Shown in pieces: positions 44,273-55,741 of a stretch of DNA of 64,000 bases. The notes under the pieces were generated by a model. The model ran no database searches, was not told the origin of the DNA, and was given only the letters and a program-made list of their open reading frames with translations. Each line of letters starts with the position of its first letter. The first letter of the stretch is position 1. The position numbers and the translations under genes are program-made. The DNA comes from Bullera alba (taxonomy: Eukaryota > Basidiomycota > Tremellomycetes > Tremellales > Bulleraceae): NCBI GenBank assembly GCA_001600095.1, contig BCIX01000003.1, positions 620,001 to 684,000 on the forward strand, written 5' to 3'.

Positions 44273-45550
44273 CTATTCGTCCTTCCCTTGACCGCCCTTA
44301 TCCCCCTGCATCTTCTTGATCCTATCCAGCTGATCTTCGGCCTTTGGCGGTGCCTTGGCAGCTTTCGCCGCAGCAACCTTCTCACGCTCTTCCTCTATCT
44401 TTCGATGTCTCTCGGCCACCATGGCTTCGGCTTCTTTCGACCTTCGTCCCCAGTACTCGCCCATCAATCCGACAAACTTGATGCCATCGCCGGCTCGGGC
44501 CGTATCTGTAAAGTAGCCCAGATTCCGCTTTTGCGTACCGTCGATCCATGAACGACGATACTGCTCGATCAAGCGGAGGCCCGGGGAGAAGACCTGGTCG
44601 CAGACAGTCGGTAAGTTGAGTATAGGGAAGAATATCGATGTGAACGGCAAGAAGAGTAGCGACCTACGCAAGAGGGGGTCTTCAGCACTGGAGCGTAACA
44701 ATACATATACTGCGACCTTCACTCACCCATTTGACCCCCAGTCCATCCACTCCATGACGGGCTGTTCGCCCTTCCGCCTCAACAGGCTGTCGCCACCTCT
44801 ACTTGCCGTACCAAAGTCGTGCTCTCCATCGTCGTACTCCATCTCCTCCATGTATCTCCCTACCACCCCGTCTAACGTGCCACTGACATAGATGAAGGTG
44901 TATGGCTCGACCCTCCTCTGCAGTGCTTTGAACGGGTTCCATGTCCAGCCTTCAAAGAATCCAGAACTGCTCCCCGAAGATGAAGGTGGCTGAGATGGCT
45001 GACTCGGAGTATCTTGAGATTTGTTCAAGGGTGGCAGTACTGTCGCTGGGTTGTATGCGAAAGACGGGTTGAACGAAGTTGGAAAAGGCGATCCACCTAC
45101 TACCTGCTTCCCAGAATCGTCCTCGCTCTCCGACGCTGCTCTCAATCGAGTCGGCTTGGGAGCTCGATATCGAGCCAACTGAGCTTTTTGATCTGGCAAG
45201 GGCGGCTTCTTGCGCAGGCAGAACATCCTGCACATAGGTCGGTCGTCCGCCCGTTGCATGCAAAATGACCAGCACTTTTCAGGCATCTCCGGTGTCTTGG
45301 GCTTGGGCTGCATCTCCTTCGAGCGGATGTACATGGCGAATGGATCGAGCTCGGAAGCCATCAGAGGTGGGCCTGTTGGTCCCGTAGGTGGAAGGTGGGG
45401 ATTCGATGGGTGGGTCTGTGAGGACGAGCTCGATTCGGCGGAATGGCTCGCATCGTGTGGCGAGCGATTGTTGGAATGTCGATCGCGCGAGGGTCCCGAG
45501 GAAGACGATCCAGATGCCCCGTGCGGGGTCGATGACTCTCCAGCTGACAT
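44273..45550 (-). CDS. Hypothetical protein with twin CX3C motif and a hydrophobic segment
   Basis: Exons on the minus strand: 44727..45550 and 44273..44663, giving 404 residues. Family not recognised. The N-terminal 60 residues are Ser/His/Pro-rich. A compact segment at about residues 88-115 (EMPEKCWSFCMQRADDRPMC then RMFCLRKKPP) has cysteines at about 93, 97, 107 and 111, that is CX3C-X9-CX3C. Twin CX3C pairs form helical hairpins in small Tim and CHCH-like mitochondrial proteins, but here the unit sits in a larger protein. Residues about 276-300 (SLLFLPFTSIFFPILNLPTV) are hydrophobic enough to cross a membrane. A charged coiled-coil (KEAEAMVAERHRKIEEEREK) and a Lys-rich tail end the protein. 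A mitochondrial membrane location is possible but unproven. Divergent from RPC37. Confidence 0.72.
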
Positions 45551-45894
45551 TATGTGGGTGTCGTGGTCGATCTGAACCTAGGTATGATATAGCGGAGTCT
45601 GTAGATAGCAGATGGTGATCGGATCAGTTGTGGTGGTGACCAAGTGGTGACTCATCGTCGACTTTTGGCTGCTGCGGCAGGTCGGCGACGATCTCGATCA
45701 TGGCTGACGAGACCCAGCCGCTATCAGCGCGGTTAGCCACGTGACCAGAAAAGTTGGGATCCGCGATCGTTGCTTCAGCCTGGCAGCTTGCTGGTCTGAA
45801 GTTCAAGGCATGGATGTGCTCAGGTCCCACTGCTTGACAATCATCTGTCGAGTGCAATCCCGACTGCACAAGTACTCAAGTCATCGCTTTCATC
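45551..45894. promoter_or_regulatory. Divergent promoter region, twin-CX3C gene and RPC37
   Basis: 344 bases separate two start codons that face apart, so both promoters lie here. No specific element recognised. Confidence 0.45.
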
Positions 45895-47152
45895 ATGGAG
45901 ACACCGGCAAACCCGGACGCACAGCCGCCTGTGGACCCAGGAGTCGAGAAGATAGACTCTACGATCAACTCGTACCCGGACCCTCGGGAGTCAGATGGAC
46001 CTCTATACGAGTCAACGGGTCTGAGTGGGAGAGATGCTCCTGGGCCATCGACGACGTACATTCCGAGAGAACCTTCACCCCCCTTGCCCGACTTTCGACC
46101 CGCTCAGCATCCGTTGGACGATGAAATGGACGAGCTGGACGAAGACGACGAGGTGCTGGCGACTTTACCAATATACCTCTCGCCAAGTTTGTACCCCCAT
46201 CTCAGCGTCTTTCAGTATCCACTACACCACAACCCCATTGCGGTGCCCGTATGGGCTAGAGATAGAGGCAAGACTGTGACGTCGCGGGTCAAAGAGGCTG
46301 CTGGGAGGGTAGAGGTGGAGATACCTATAGATGGAAACGTCAATGTCTGGCGGGAAGAGCGAGCGAAAGAGGTGGGATTCGTTTCGGAATCGCAGGCAAA
46401 TGGTAATGGAGATGTGGAAGGTGGTTACGGATTCGGGGGCAGGGGTGCTGGGGATAAGGACAAAAAGAAGAAGTCGAAGAAGGACGAACAGGCAAAGGCC
46501 TGGGGAGAAAAGTCGAGGTTGACATCAGAGGTCGTGCCCTATGCGACGGGCTACTACTCTGGCGTAATACAGGATGGTGAGTGGTGCCTGGGTACAACAG
46601 GAAAGTTATGGATGTCTGGTGCTCATGCCTCGTTTTAGGTGCTCTACACTTACACCCGATTACAAGGGTACTGCAAATGAGAACGAATTTGACGTATTTG
46701 GACGACCGGGACACAGAGCAGAAAGAGCACAAAAGGAGATATGCCGAGGACATGGACGGTGACAAGAAGAAGAAAGCCGCCCCCGCTCAATCCCGACCAA
46801 GTGTGAGCATCAAATTTGCGAACACAATCTGCAATTCAGGCTGACACTTTGTGCAGATACCCGTGGACGAGACGAATGATGGCTCCGGGTCCATCAAAGA
46901 CTTCAGGCACAAAATGTGGTCTCTAGTGCAACGGGAGGAAGAGGATCCATGGCAGGAATATGCCTGGAAGGAGGGTGATGTGAGTGTCAAACCGACTCAG
47001 TCCACCACTGCTGGTCGCTAGAGAGTGATGACGCTGATGGATGACAGAACGACGAGGTGGTGGCTAAGATGGCCAAGCTGCTGGTCCCGCCCGAGAAGCA
47101 GGGTCGACTGAAGTGCACCACCAGAGGACTGGACTATCTCAACAAGGCTTGA
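45895..47152 (+). CDS. RPC37: RNA polymerase III subunit Rpc37/RPC5
   Basis: Exons 45895..46576, 46639..46802, 46857..46979 and 47048..47152 give 357 residues. The Sin/RPC5 domain is clear: LPIYLSPSLYPHLSVFQYPL, an Arg/Lys-rich ARDRGKTVTSRVKEAAG, VEVEIPIDG, NVWREERAKEVGF, and the conserved PYATGYYSGVIQDGALHLHP with ITRVLQMRTNLTYLDD. Rpc37 pairs with Rpc53 in the TFIIF-like module of Pol III, acting in the nucleus in initiation, termination and reinitiation on tRNA and 5S genes. The N-terminus is Pro-rich and acidic, and a Lys-rich, Gly-rich insert (GDKDKKKKSKKDEQAKA) interrupts the domain. The length is usual for fungal Rpc37, well below animal POLR3E. Confidence 0.9.
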
Positions 47153-48400
47153 GAGGTCTGAGCTGGAGATCCACATCGATCGATACACCATATACGCCCG
47201 TTATGACATTACGCCCAATTGCTGTATGCAATCAGAGGAGACAAAGACCACGCGGCTGCGAGTGCTCTGCCGACAAGGCTGTTTTCTCTCTTCTACCATT
47301 CAACCTACGAGCTAGCATCGTTGACGAGGGAAGAGCTGTGCTGTTGCCTGGACAGCTGACATGAGCCTACAACTATGGGCGGCTTCGAGGTGCCTACTAA
47401 AACATGCAGACCTCCTCCGACACGCAAACACAGGTCTCCCCTTTTGACTTACTCTACAACTTACAAGCACTCCCTCCAGTTACGCTGCACCCAAAAAAAA
47501 AATCGTTGAATCGATATGGCATCACCCGCTCACAAGGAGTATTACTGAGATGCCTAACCACGCCTCCCAAGCCACTCCGAGGCCTAACCAGGCGACGCAG
47601 AATCAGGCGCCCAAAAAACAGCTCTAATTATATTGTACTTGTGAAATGCACCAACGCGCTTTGTGAAATGCGCCAACGGCAAGTTGTGAAATACAACAAT
47701 CTGCACAAGGTCGTCACACGGGGCAGTATTGGGATGCCTAAAGACCCCTCACGACAGCGTCTGTAGACCTATCTGACAAAAACCCAAAATAGGCGTCTCA
47801 GAAACAGCGTTCATGAAGTCCGAGGTTCGCCTGGCGATGGATTGAGATTTGAGCTCCTAGTCCTTACGCCGGACAGTCACGGAGCAAGGAATGAGTGGTA
47901 GCTCTTCGTGAGGTGAGGCATAGAGCTGGTACCGCGAGCTGGAAAGTTCGAGCGGTCGGCACTGTACCGATGACAGAGACAGTCTTCATGCAGGATCGCT
48001 TTCCTCTCTACGCCTACGATGAAGAGAATGTCCGTCACGCCATGGGCCGGCGCGTCGACCATCCCGACAGCAAGGTCTATTTCATGACTTCGAGAAGGCC
48101 TGTGTGCCTGTCGTCTAGGTGAAGGGCGCTGCTCGTCCGATACAGACTCTGATCTCTGGATGGCAGTCGTCGTGTGATGTTGCAGGCCGCTTGACAGACG
48201 ACATTGACCTCGTCTGAGCGACCGAGACCAAGTGTTCAAGACTTTCGCTTTCCTTACAAGGACGTTGGATCGAGTTCGTGAGTCATACATGAGGGTCATA
48301 CATGGTCATATTATACTCTTACAACATGGTCATGGGTGTCACTCTGTACCACTGCCTACTGCGTCACCTCCGACTCAAATACCACAACGCCCTCTGGCGA
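47153..48400. other. Convergent 1.25-kb intergenic region with AT-richer, repeat-bearing core
   Basis: The stretch lies between the 3' ends of RPC37 (plus) and CDC7 (minus). From about 47400 to 47770 base composition becomes AT-richer, with a 10-base poly-A, GGCCTAACCA-type repeats and three imperfect TTGTGAAATRC units. This could be a decayed mobile-element fragment, but I see no coding remnants or terminal repeats. Confidence 0.4.
47638..47700 (+). repeat. Three imperfect repeats of TTGTGAAATRCRMCAA
   Basis: TTGTGAAATGCACCAACG, TTGTGAAATGCGCCAACG and TTGTGAAATACAACAA follow each other at 21-24 bp spacing. Confidence 0.75.
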
Positions 48401-51400
48401 TCATGGCTTGCTGAATGACATCCCATCGTCATTCGCTCCGACTGTTCTTCGGGCGACGTTGACATCTCGTTCCTTGAGCGCAAACGCCCCCACCACATCG
48501 ACATCCGCCTCGCTGACCTCCTCGTCCTCTTCACCCTCCTGGCCTTCCTCCTCGCCCTCAACCTCGGCCGGGGTTTGTACAAACCCTTGGTCCGGGGCAA
48601 AGGTGTAGCAGGTGGCCAGGGGGTTGAGCCAAGTTCTCGTCTGCCACTGCTCGTGCTCGGGGCATACTGGTGAGTCGAGCATAATCAGCATTGCACTAGG
48701 GCTTTTCAGAATGGTCATAGCTCACAATCATACACCGAAGGGGGTATACCCTGTCCAAACTGCATTTCCATGGCTTCCGATCCGAAACAAGCTCGATCTA
48801 GAGTCCCGTCAGTACGCTGCAGTCGTCGTCTCCGCAGATGGCGAAGCGGCACTCACGCTTGCCCGTGTCGAGATTGTGCAAGTGTCCACACTTGCCGTCC
48901 GTTCCTTCCAAGATCTCATAGTACTCCAAGTCCTCGGCGCCGTCCGCTCTCTTATCCATCCTCATGAATGGATGCCTCAAAGCCGCAGATGCGGTCAACC
49001 TTCTCGTAGCATCAAGCCGCAGTAACTTCCCACACAGGTCAATAGCGTTGTCGATATCCTCGATATGTTCTCGAGCCTCCGCTTTGGTCGGATTGGCGAC
49101 TGGCGGCGTGTAGACATGTGGATTAAGTCTCAGCACTATCGACTGTAGGGTCGGAATTGTTGCGTCCAGAGAGGGTACGTTGGTGATAATGGTGCGATCT
49201 AGTCAAGACAGTGAGTCACGTCACGCTGATAAGGACCTCTTCGCTCACTATGTAGCATGGCACATCGCTCCATTTGCGTCCTGCCGAATATAGCCGCGAT
49301 CTCAAGTAAAGCTTCGATATCGTCGCTCGAGGTGAAGACGGGGAATTTCAATGTCAGAATGGAGAGCAGTATGATTCCAGCCGACCACACGTCGATCGCT
49401 ACGACTCGTCAGTCTGATCGAGTCTGAGTACTCAACCCTGAGCCTGGCTACTCACCGACAGTCTGATCTGGACATTTCAGCAGAACCTCTGGCGCCCTGA
49501 ATCCTCGCGTGCCGGCTCTGTTGGTCTTGATCTGGAATCGCTTGTCGTCGTGCTGAAAGCCTATCCTGCCTTCTCCCAGCTTTGCCCTCTTGCGTGCATC
49601 GTACACTGCCTGCTCGACGAGTGATGTATCGCCAGTCTTGGTTCGAGTCCCGTGGAGATTGCCCAGCGTCGCTGGTGCATGTTGGCATGTTGGCTTGCGA
49701 GGGGGTTGATATCGCTACAAACAGTATCAGCGGGATGATTTCCTACTGGACAGCCTCGCTCACTTCTGCCAAGCCGAAATCACAGAGAACTCCCTCTGCT
49801 TTGGCATAGTCGAAGAGGAAGTTGGCAGGTTTCACATCCCGGTGGATGATGCCGCGTCGGTGGATGTCTTTTAGGGCACGGAAAAGGCAGATCATGTACT
49901 CTCGTAGATGAAAGGTATCCATGTGTTTGTTGAAGTGCTGGAAGCATCAGGTCAGAGCTGGATCATTCATGGGGTAGGCTTAACCCACTCGAAAGTCATC
50001 GGACTGGTGGTAGGGCAGCACGATGATCACTTGGTCCTCCTCCCGGAATGCAGTGATGAGCTGAGACACGAAACGGCAGCCTCTGCAATGGAATGTCAAT
50101 GACACGAACGTTTGACCGTTGACCATTCCTTGACTTACCTAAGAGACTCCAAAATATGCAGCTCATTTTCTATTCTCGCCGGACTGCTAGTCGCCAGGAT
50201 CTTCTTGAGCGCAACTTTCGAATACTCGGTCCTGGGTTGCTTCTCGTATGACGCGCCATCGTCAGGACCATCCCAGTACGAGTTGTCGTATGCCCCGTGA
50301 AAGGAGTCGTAAGCGAGGTATACCGAAGAGAATGTTCCTGGATGGTATGTCAGTTCTGAAACCAACGCTAAGACCGCCATGCTCACCCTCTCCGAGTCGA
50401 TCGACAACCTGATACGGAAAGTCTTCTGATGGTCGGGTCAGGTGATCGATAGGCTCGCCGCAGTGTTGAAATCGATTGACAAAGTTGCAGATATCGCGCT
50501 TGACAGCCGTTCTCTCGAGTATCGGTCGATGATCCATTTCGAAAATGTCTGTGTCGCCCGAATGGTATGAGCTCGACATTTCCTCCTCGTCCATCTCGTC
50601 AGAGTTCTCGGTAGATGCAAACGGATCGCTCCGGAGCTGTTGGCTTTGGCGACTCTCGAGAACAGCGGACATTCGATCTTGGACCATCGTCGTTGTCGAG
50701 CCGCTTGCTACGGGATCGGGGCGAAGGAAGGTGCGGGTCATTGACCTTGGCGCAGCCAACCATGCGGGTGTCTTCGCGGCCTCCTCGGCAGCCTGCTCGT
50801 CCTCAAACTCGTCCTCCATCGCGTCTATCTGATCTTGCAGCTCTTCTAGCGCTTGCTCTTGCTGTTCCTCTGTCAATACCACTCCACCTTCCTCGTCATC
50901 CTCTTCGTCCTGTTCAGCTGGTTCGTCTCCTCCATCCTCGTCGACGCCATCTTCGTATTCGTCCTCATCGCCGTAGGGCGCGTTGCCTTGGGGCAGGTAG
51001 TCCTCCATATTGCCATGTGGCCCTGATGTCGAGGTATGGTGCTGTCTCCCGTTCTGATCGCCCTTGACCAGCTCGGAGAACAGCACGCTCCCCTCGCCAT
51101 TCTCATCATCGCTCGTGCCTTGATTCTGCATACTGCCGTCTTCTTGAGGAGCGAAGAAGCTATCCGGTTCGGCGCCGGTGGTAGTGTACGCTGCGGCAGT
51201 CGAAGCGTTCTGATCTAACCCCTCGCCTGACACCTCATCGCGTTCGATCGGGGTGCCTTCTCTCGCGCGTTTCTTTGATGTACGCACATCCCCACCTAAG
51301 GGTGGACGCGTGTACAGGTTTGATGTCGAGGTGGAAGACGTACTGAGAGGTCGAGTGAGGAGGGGTGGTGCTAGAAAGTTGGCTTGTTGATAGGAACGCG

Positions 51401-51464
51401 GTTGAGGCTGGATGATACGAAAAGGGGACGTTGTCGCTGTCGTCGTCACTGCTTCCGAGGACAT
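48401..51464 (-). CDS. CDC7: Cdc7-type (DDK) serine/threonine protein kinase
   Basis: Nine exons on the minus strand: 50387..51464, 50139..50337, 49989..50082, 49764..49937, 49456..49714, 49249..49398, 48857..49198, 48726..48797 and 48401..48666, giving 877 residues. With its regulatory subunit Dbf4, Cdc7 phosphorylates Mcm2-7 to fire replication origins. After a 340-residue acidic N-terminal extension, the kinase begins YQVVDRLGEGTFSSVYLAYD (Gly loop), with VALKKI (ATP lysine), IIHRDVKPANFLFDYAKAEG (catalytic loop), VLCDFGLAE, the Cdc7-type TRGFRAPEVLLKCPDQT and DVWSAGIILLSILTLKFPVF. A kinase insert of about 65 basic residues separates DFG from TRGF, as in Cdc7. The C-terminus carries CGHLHN, CPEHEQWQTRTWLNP and a strongly acidic stretch. 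The small eighth exon (48726..48797) was needed to avoid an in-frame stop. Confidence 0.92.
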
Positions 51465-51894
51465 ATCAAGGGCGTAGTTGCCACGGCGTAAGTGGGTGTC
51501 TCGAGCACCTGACTCAAGAAGGGGGTTGAGAAATGGAGAAACGTCGAGATGATCGAGAAATGCAATGTATCGAACGCGGTGCTGTGTTTTTGATCGCGTC
51601 GAAAAGGACAGGCGCGCCTGTATTCATTTCAACCTAGCTCCAACGCGGGAAGGCGGGTGTGTCAACTTGACACGACGCTCAGGGTCTACATGGAGCATTG
51701 AAGTTACTTGCAGTCACTTTCACCACTCCTGAGACTCGCCAAAACGTGGTATCATCCTCTTATGCTGCTCAAAGCTAGTTGCAGGGTGATGAAGAGGGTC
51801 AAAAGCAACATTTGTTAACGTTGTCGAGGCAGTATCGCACAAGGCAAGGTAGAGTACATAAGCATGCAAACAGGGCGCACTTTCATCAAATTAA
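51465..51894. other. Intergenic region between CDC7 start and tRNA-Ser
   Basis: 430 bases with the CDC7 promoter (minus). No other gene seen. Confidence 0.45.
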
Positions 51895-51984
51895 GCTGCT
51901 TTGTCCGAGTGGTTAAGGAGATTGATTCGAATTATCTGTTATCAATTACCGTCAGGTGCGCAGGTTCAAATCCTGCAGGCAGCG
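51895..51984 (+). tRNA. tRNA-Ser (anticodon CGA) with a short intron
   Basis: The acceptor stem GCTGCTT pairs with AGGCAGC (one G-U) and leaves discriminator G. The D arm TCCGAGTGGTTAAGGA has the type II (Ser/Leu) form. The anticodon stem ATTGA pairs fully with TCAAT, and the loop reads TT-CGA-A. Fitting a seven-base loop requires removing a 9-nt intron (TTATCTGTT, about 51936..51944) directly after position 37. A long variable arm (ACC-GTCA-GGT) and the T arm GCAGG-TTCAAAT-CCTGC follow, the latter serving as B box. It reads serine UCG codons. Confidence 0.93.
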
Positions 51985-51997
51985 TCTTAGCGATTGC

Positions 51998-52010
51998 TTT
52001 TTGCCTTTTT
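51998..52010 (+). terminator. RNA polymerase III oligo-T terminator of tRNA-Ser
   Basis: Two runs of five T lie 14-26 bases after the tRNA 3' end, the usual Pol III stop signal. Confidence 0.8.
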
Positions 52011-52935
52011 GCCGGGTACAGTGGTGCACCGTGACTGTCTCGCTGTTACCTATCGGTCTCCCTACAGATCCTGCATGGATAGCTGGACTACTGTGTGTTT
52101 TTTGGGGATTGGACTCTCGGTAGGTATAACAACGACAGCCGATGCATGCTGGCCTATACTAGCGCTACCGCCCACGCCCAGGGCCCAGGATCACAAGATG
52201 TGGCCCGAGGACATTAAACAGTAAGCGGACGTCTGTTGAGCCGTGGCGCACAGCTCATACTCGGGCGTGCCTCCTCTATTATGCCGATCTTTGCCAGTAG
52301 GGCTAGTCCACACCCGTCCATGCTTGCCAGTAGGGGTGATGATTCGTCACACGTCCCACTGCTCGTGCGCCAAGGCGGTGTTACAATGTTCAGACTTCGG
52401 CTTAGCTCCAGCCTTTCGCTGCTCGCTTTGTCAGCGGGGGGTCCGAGATCCTGTTCAAGAGCGCAGTATCTTTCTGAGGCAGCAGTCACTTTTTATCCGA
52501 GAAGGATCTAACATCGCCATTGCGTCGCAGCCCCAGGCCCCGAGGTCACAGAGTCACAAGCCAGTGACCAAACCTCAAGGTACCACACCTCACGAGTGGC
52601 AAAATGCTCTCCAGCTGTTGCCTGTCCAGCACGCCTGCGACAGAGGCCAGGCTTCGAAGCTTCTACGGAGCTGCACGACCATCCATGCCTCCCTCGAAGG
52701 GCTGAGCCAGCTACTGGCCAGGTGCATACACTGACCTACAAGACTCGCACGAGCAGGAATTTTATCAAAGACAGCAATGCCCCATCGCTCCTCCGGAGCC
52801 GGACTGATGCATCGTCATGACGTCACGACTTTTGCCAACTTCGAAGCAGCGCGCAAGCTGAGTTACGAGTAACATTTCTGGATGATCTCGATTCAGAATT
52901 CCATACTGCACACCGACATCGACGACGGCCTCATC
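52011..52935. other. Intergenic region upstream of TCF25/Rqc1
   Basis: About 925 bases. Contains the promoter of the following gene; the plus-strand frame 52243..52734 has no family resemblance. No repeat or RNA gene recognised. Confidence 0.4.
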
Positions 52936-55599
52936 ATGTCGAAACGATTGAACAAGCGACAGCAGAGGGAGCAAGAGGAGCTCGAGCAGCTACGAGCGCA
53001 GGAGAGTGCGGTGCCAGCCGCCCCTGAACCCGATGCGACGAGTGGGGATGAGGTGAAGGAGAGTTCGGATGTGGATGAAGAGGAAGCAACTGGACCTGCC
53101 CCTGTCAATCCCTTCGCTGCAGTACGTCCTAATAATGAAGCGATCAGACATAGCCCACTGACTGACGAGCTATAGCTCGGCGGGGAGGACGACCAGGATG
53201 ACGAGGATGAATCGGAAGAAGAGGCGCCAGCCGTGACTACAACGAAAAAGGTGAGTCGATCCATCGAGGGGTCTGGTCTGATCCATGTATAGAGCAAGAA
53301 GAAGAAGCCGAAGAAGAAGAAGAAAGCTCCAGCAGCTGGTGTAATCGAAGATGAGGACACGGCCCCAGCGACGCCGGCATCGACAAAGAGCAAGAAGAAG
53401 AAAGGACAGCCTGAGCCCTCGGCAGAGCTCGATGGGATGGATGAAGTGGATCGAGCTCTGGCTGAGCTCAACATGAAGTGAGAGGCCAGGTAGTAGCCAG
53501 TAAGCAATGATTCTAACAATAATCTCACAGGAATGGCGAATCCTCGACTACCCCGGCGATTACCCCTGCCACTGTTGCCGAGAACAGACGGTTCATGGCG
53601 TTCCGGAATCTGATGTCTGTCGATCCCAAGAACCTCGACGCAGACGCCGAACTCCGTCGTTTCTTCGGATCCAAAGTCGTGAGTGAACCTCCATGGAAGC
53701 TTATAGCTTGGAGCTAATGCTTCCAGATCGCCTCGTCTGCTCCGACGGGCTCACGGTCGCATCGACCGACTGCCTCCTCGAAATTGAGATACACGATCTC
53801 CAAACCAAAGCCAAACTACCCACCAGCAACCTCACTCGCGGGACTAACGATGCGAGAGATGACAGAGGAGGAAGTCGTTGAGGCGTACGAGAGGAGAGGC
53901 ATCGATGGCGGAGAAGACAAGGGGGAGAAATGGTTCACGTTTGAGCATAATCCAGTATGGAGAGAGATCGAACGGCAGTTTATGGGTGCTGTCAGGTCAC
54001 ACGGTGGGTACACGCAGGTGTCGGTGGGCAACTTGGGAGATAGGTGCTGACGTCTCGCGACCCAGACCCGAACGAGCTCATGGCGTTGTTGCAAGTGTAC
54101 CCCTGGCACGTGGACACCTTGTTACAGATGAGCGAGGTGTATAGACTACAGTCCGGTGAGTTTGTCGGTTCAATCCCGTCCGTTATCGTCTGACTCGCCT
54201 TAGACATTGGAGCCGCCTCCGACTATGCCGAAAGAGCGCTGTACGCCTTTGACCGATGCCTCCTGCCCGGCTTCAATGTTTCGAGCGGAGCTTGTCGACT
54301 GGACTTTGACAGAGTTGAGAACCGACCAATGTTCACCGGACTGCACAGGATCATATCGTAAGTTTCGAGCTCAGGAGCCTGACGTCGACAGCTCACGCCT
54401 TCGATCGCAGGTATCTCGGTAGAAGAGGGTGCTGGTTGACTGCGTTCAATTTCGCAAAATTGCTCTTCTCCCTAGATCCATTCGTAAGCTGCCACCTGGA
54501 AATGGTTCTCCAGCGAGCTGACTTTTCGTTCGTGTTTAGGGCGACCCTCATGGAGCTGCACTATGGCTAGACTTCTTGGCCGTGAAGTCTGGGAATGGAG
54601 AGTGGCTGATCTCGATGCTCGAACAAGCCGCCACAACGCCGGCCGCGGCAGTATGGCACGGATACCCCGGTATAGCCTATGCGCAGGCGTTGGCACTTCG
54701 AGCGGACGAAATGGCCAAAAAGCACGGAGTACACCACGAAAGCGAGTCGGCGCTGGCGGACGCGATGAAGACATTCCCTCAAGTCATCATCCCCTTGGCG
54801 GACAAAATCGGAGCTTCTATACCAGGTTCAGCAAGGTCACACCCCTTGCTGCAACTCGAAGCGGGGTACTCGGAAACGCCTCAAAATGTCATTCACCTCC
54901 TTTCCCATATCTACGTCTCGCGTTCCGAGGCTCTATGGAAGGAGCCCGACTTGGTGAAATTCTTCGAGAACGCTGTCAAAGCGGCGCTCGCAGAGATCGA
55001 CTCGTCCTCGGCCAAAGACATGCGAGACGACGCTTTGGCAATGGTACAAACCCCTCGAGATCCAGTAGACGAAGAGATCAACGTCCCCTTGTTCATATGT
55101 CGACATGTGGTGTGTTCCGAGTCGACCTCATGGCTCGGTTTCTTACCACCCGTGATTCGAAATCGACCGGTGAATGCCTTTGACCCATTACCGCCTTCCA
55201 CCTCGATCACGGACTACGACGCCGATTACTTCAGCGGAGCGAAACCCTCGCGAAGGAGGGGCGGCCCTGAATCAGCCGCGGGCGGCCGCGCTGGATTGAT
55301 GGAGGGCTTTATGGAGCGATTGACGGGGGCAATGGAGGGTGGAGGAGAAGGATGGCAGGAGCGCGTTGCGGAGGTGTGGCGGGATCTGACGGGAAGGAGG
55401 GAGTTTGCAGGTATGCCCCAGGGTGAACGGGATGGCGTGCTGGAGCAGGTGAGTGCAGTCAAACGGTCCCTACCTTTCGACAATGTGTTGACGAACTACG
55501 CAGCTGTTGCAATTAGGTGGCCAGTTGACAGAAGACCAGAGACGAGCTGGTGGAGGGGGAATGCCCGGAGGCTTCCCCGGTGGAGAGGACGACCAGTAG
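52936..55599 (+). CDS. RQC1: TCF25/Rqc1 subunit of the ribosome quality-control complex
   Basis: Exons 52936..53121, 53176..53250, 53293..53477, 53531..53678, 53727..54003, 54066..54155, 54204..54357, 54411..54483, 54540..55448 and 55504..55599 give 730 residues. TCF25-family blocks are clear: KWFTFEHNPVWREIERQFMG, DPNELMALLQVYPWHVDTLL, GAASDYAERALYAFDRCLLP, NRPMFTGLHRIISYLGRRGC and FNFAKLLFSLDPFGDPHGAA. Rqc1 acts on stalled 60S subunits with Ltn1, Rqc2 and Cdc48 and promotes K48 ubiquitin chains on the nascent chain. The N-terminus starts SKRLNKRQQREQEELEQLRA and contains an acidic stretch followed by a polybasic tract (TTKKSKKKKPKKKKKAPA, about residues 84-101), as in yeast Rqc1. An upstream ATG at 52882 is in frame but the family start favours 52936. 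Confidence 0.92.
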
Positions 55600-55741
55600 G
55601 GCGCCGAGGAGATCTCTGCCGGCCCAGGTGGTTAAGAGATTGCGGATCTTGCATCACGGATACAGTCATGAGTCGCTGTTGCACCTGTACAACTAGATTA
55701 CACACACTGTGCATATGTAATCCGCGCATGACATACTGACA

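Noticed and set aside
47877..48299. Minus-strand frame of 140 codons downstream of CDC7
   Set aside because: No conserved features; lies in a convergent 3' region.
49636..49650. GGTTCGAGTCC sequence resembling a tRNA B box
   Set aside because: It lies inside a CDC7 exon and no acceptor, D or anticodon arm can be built around it.
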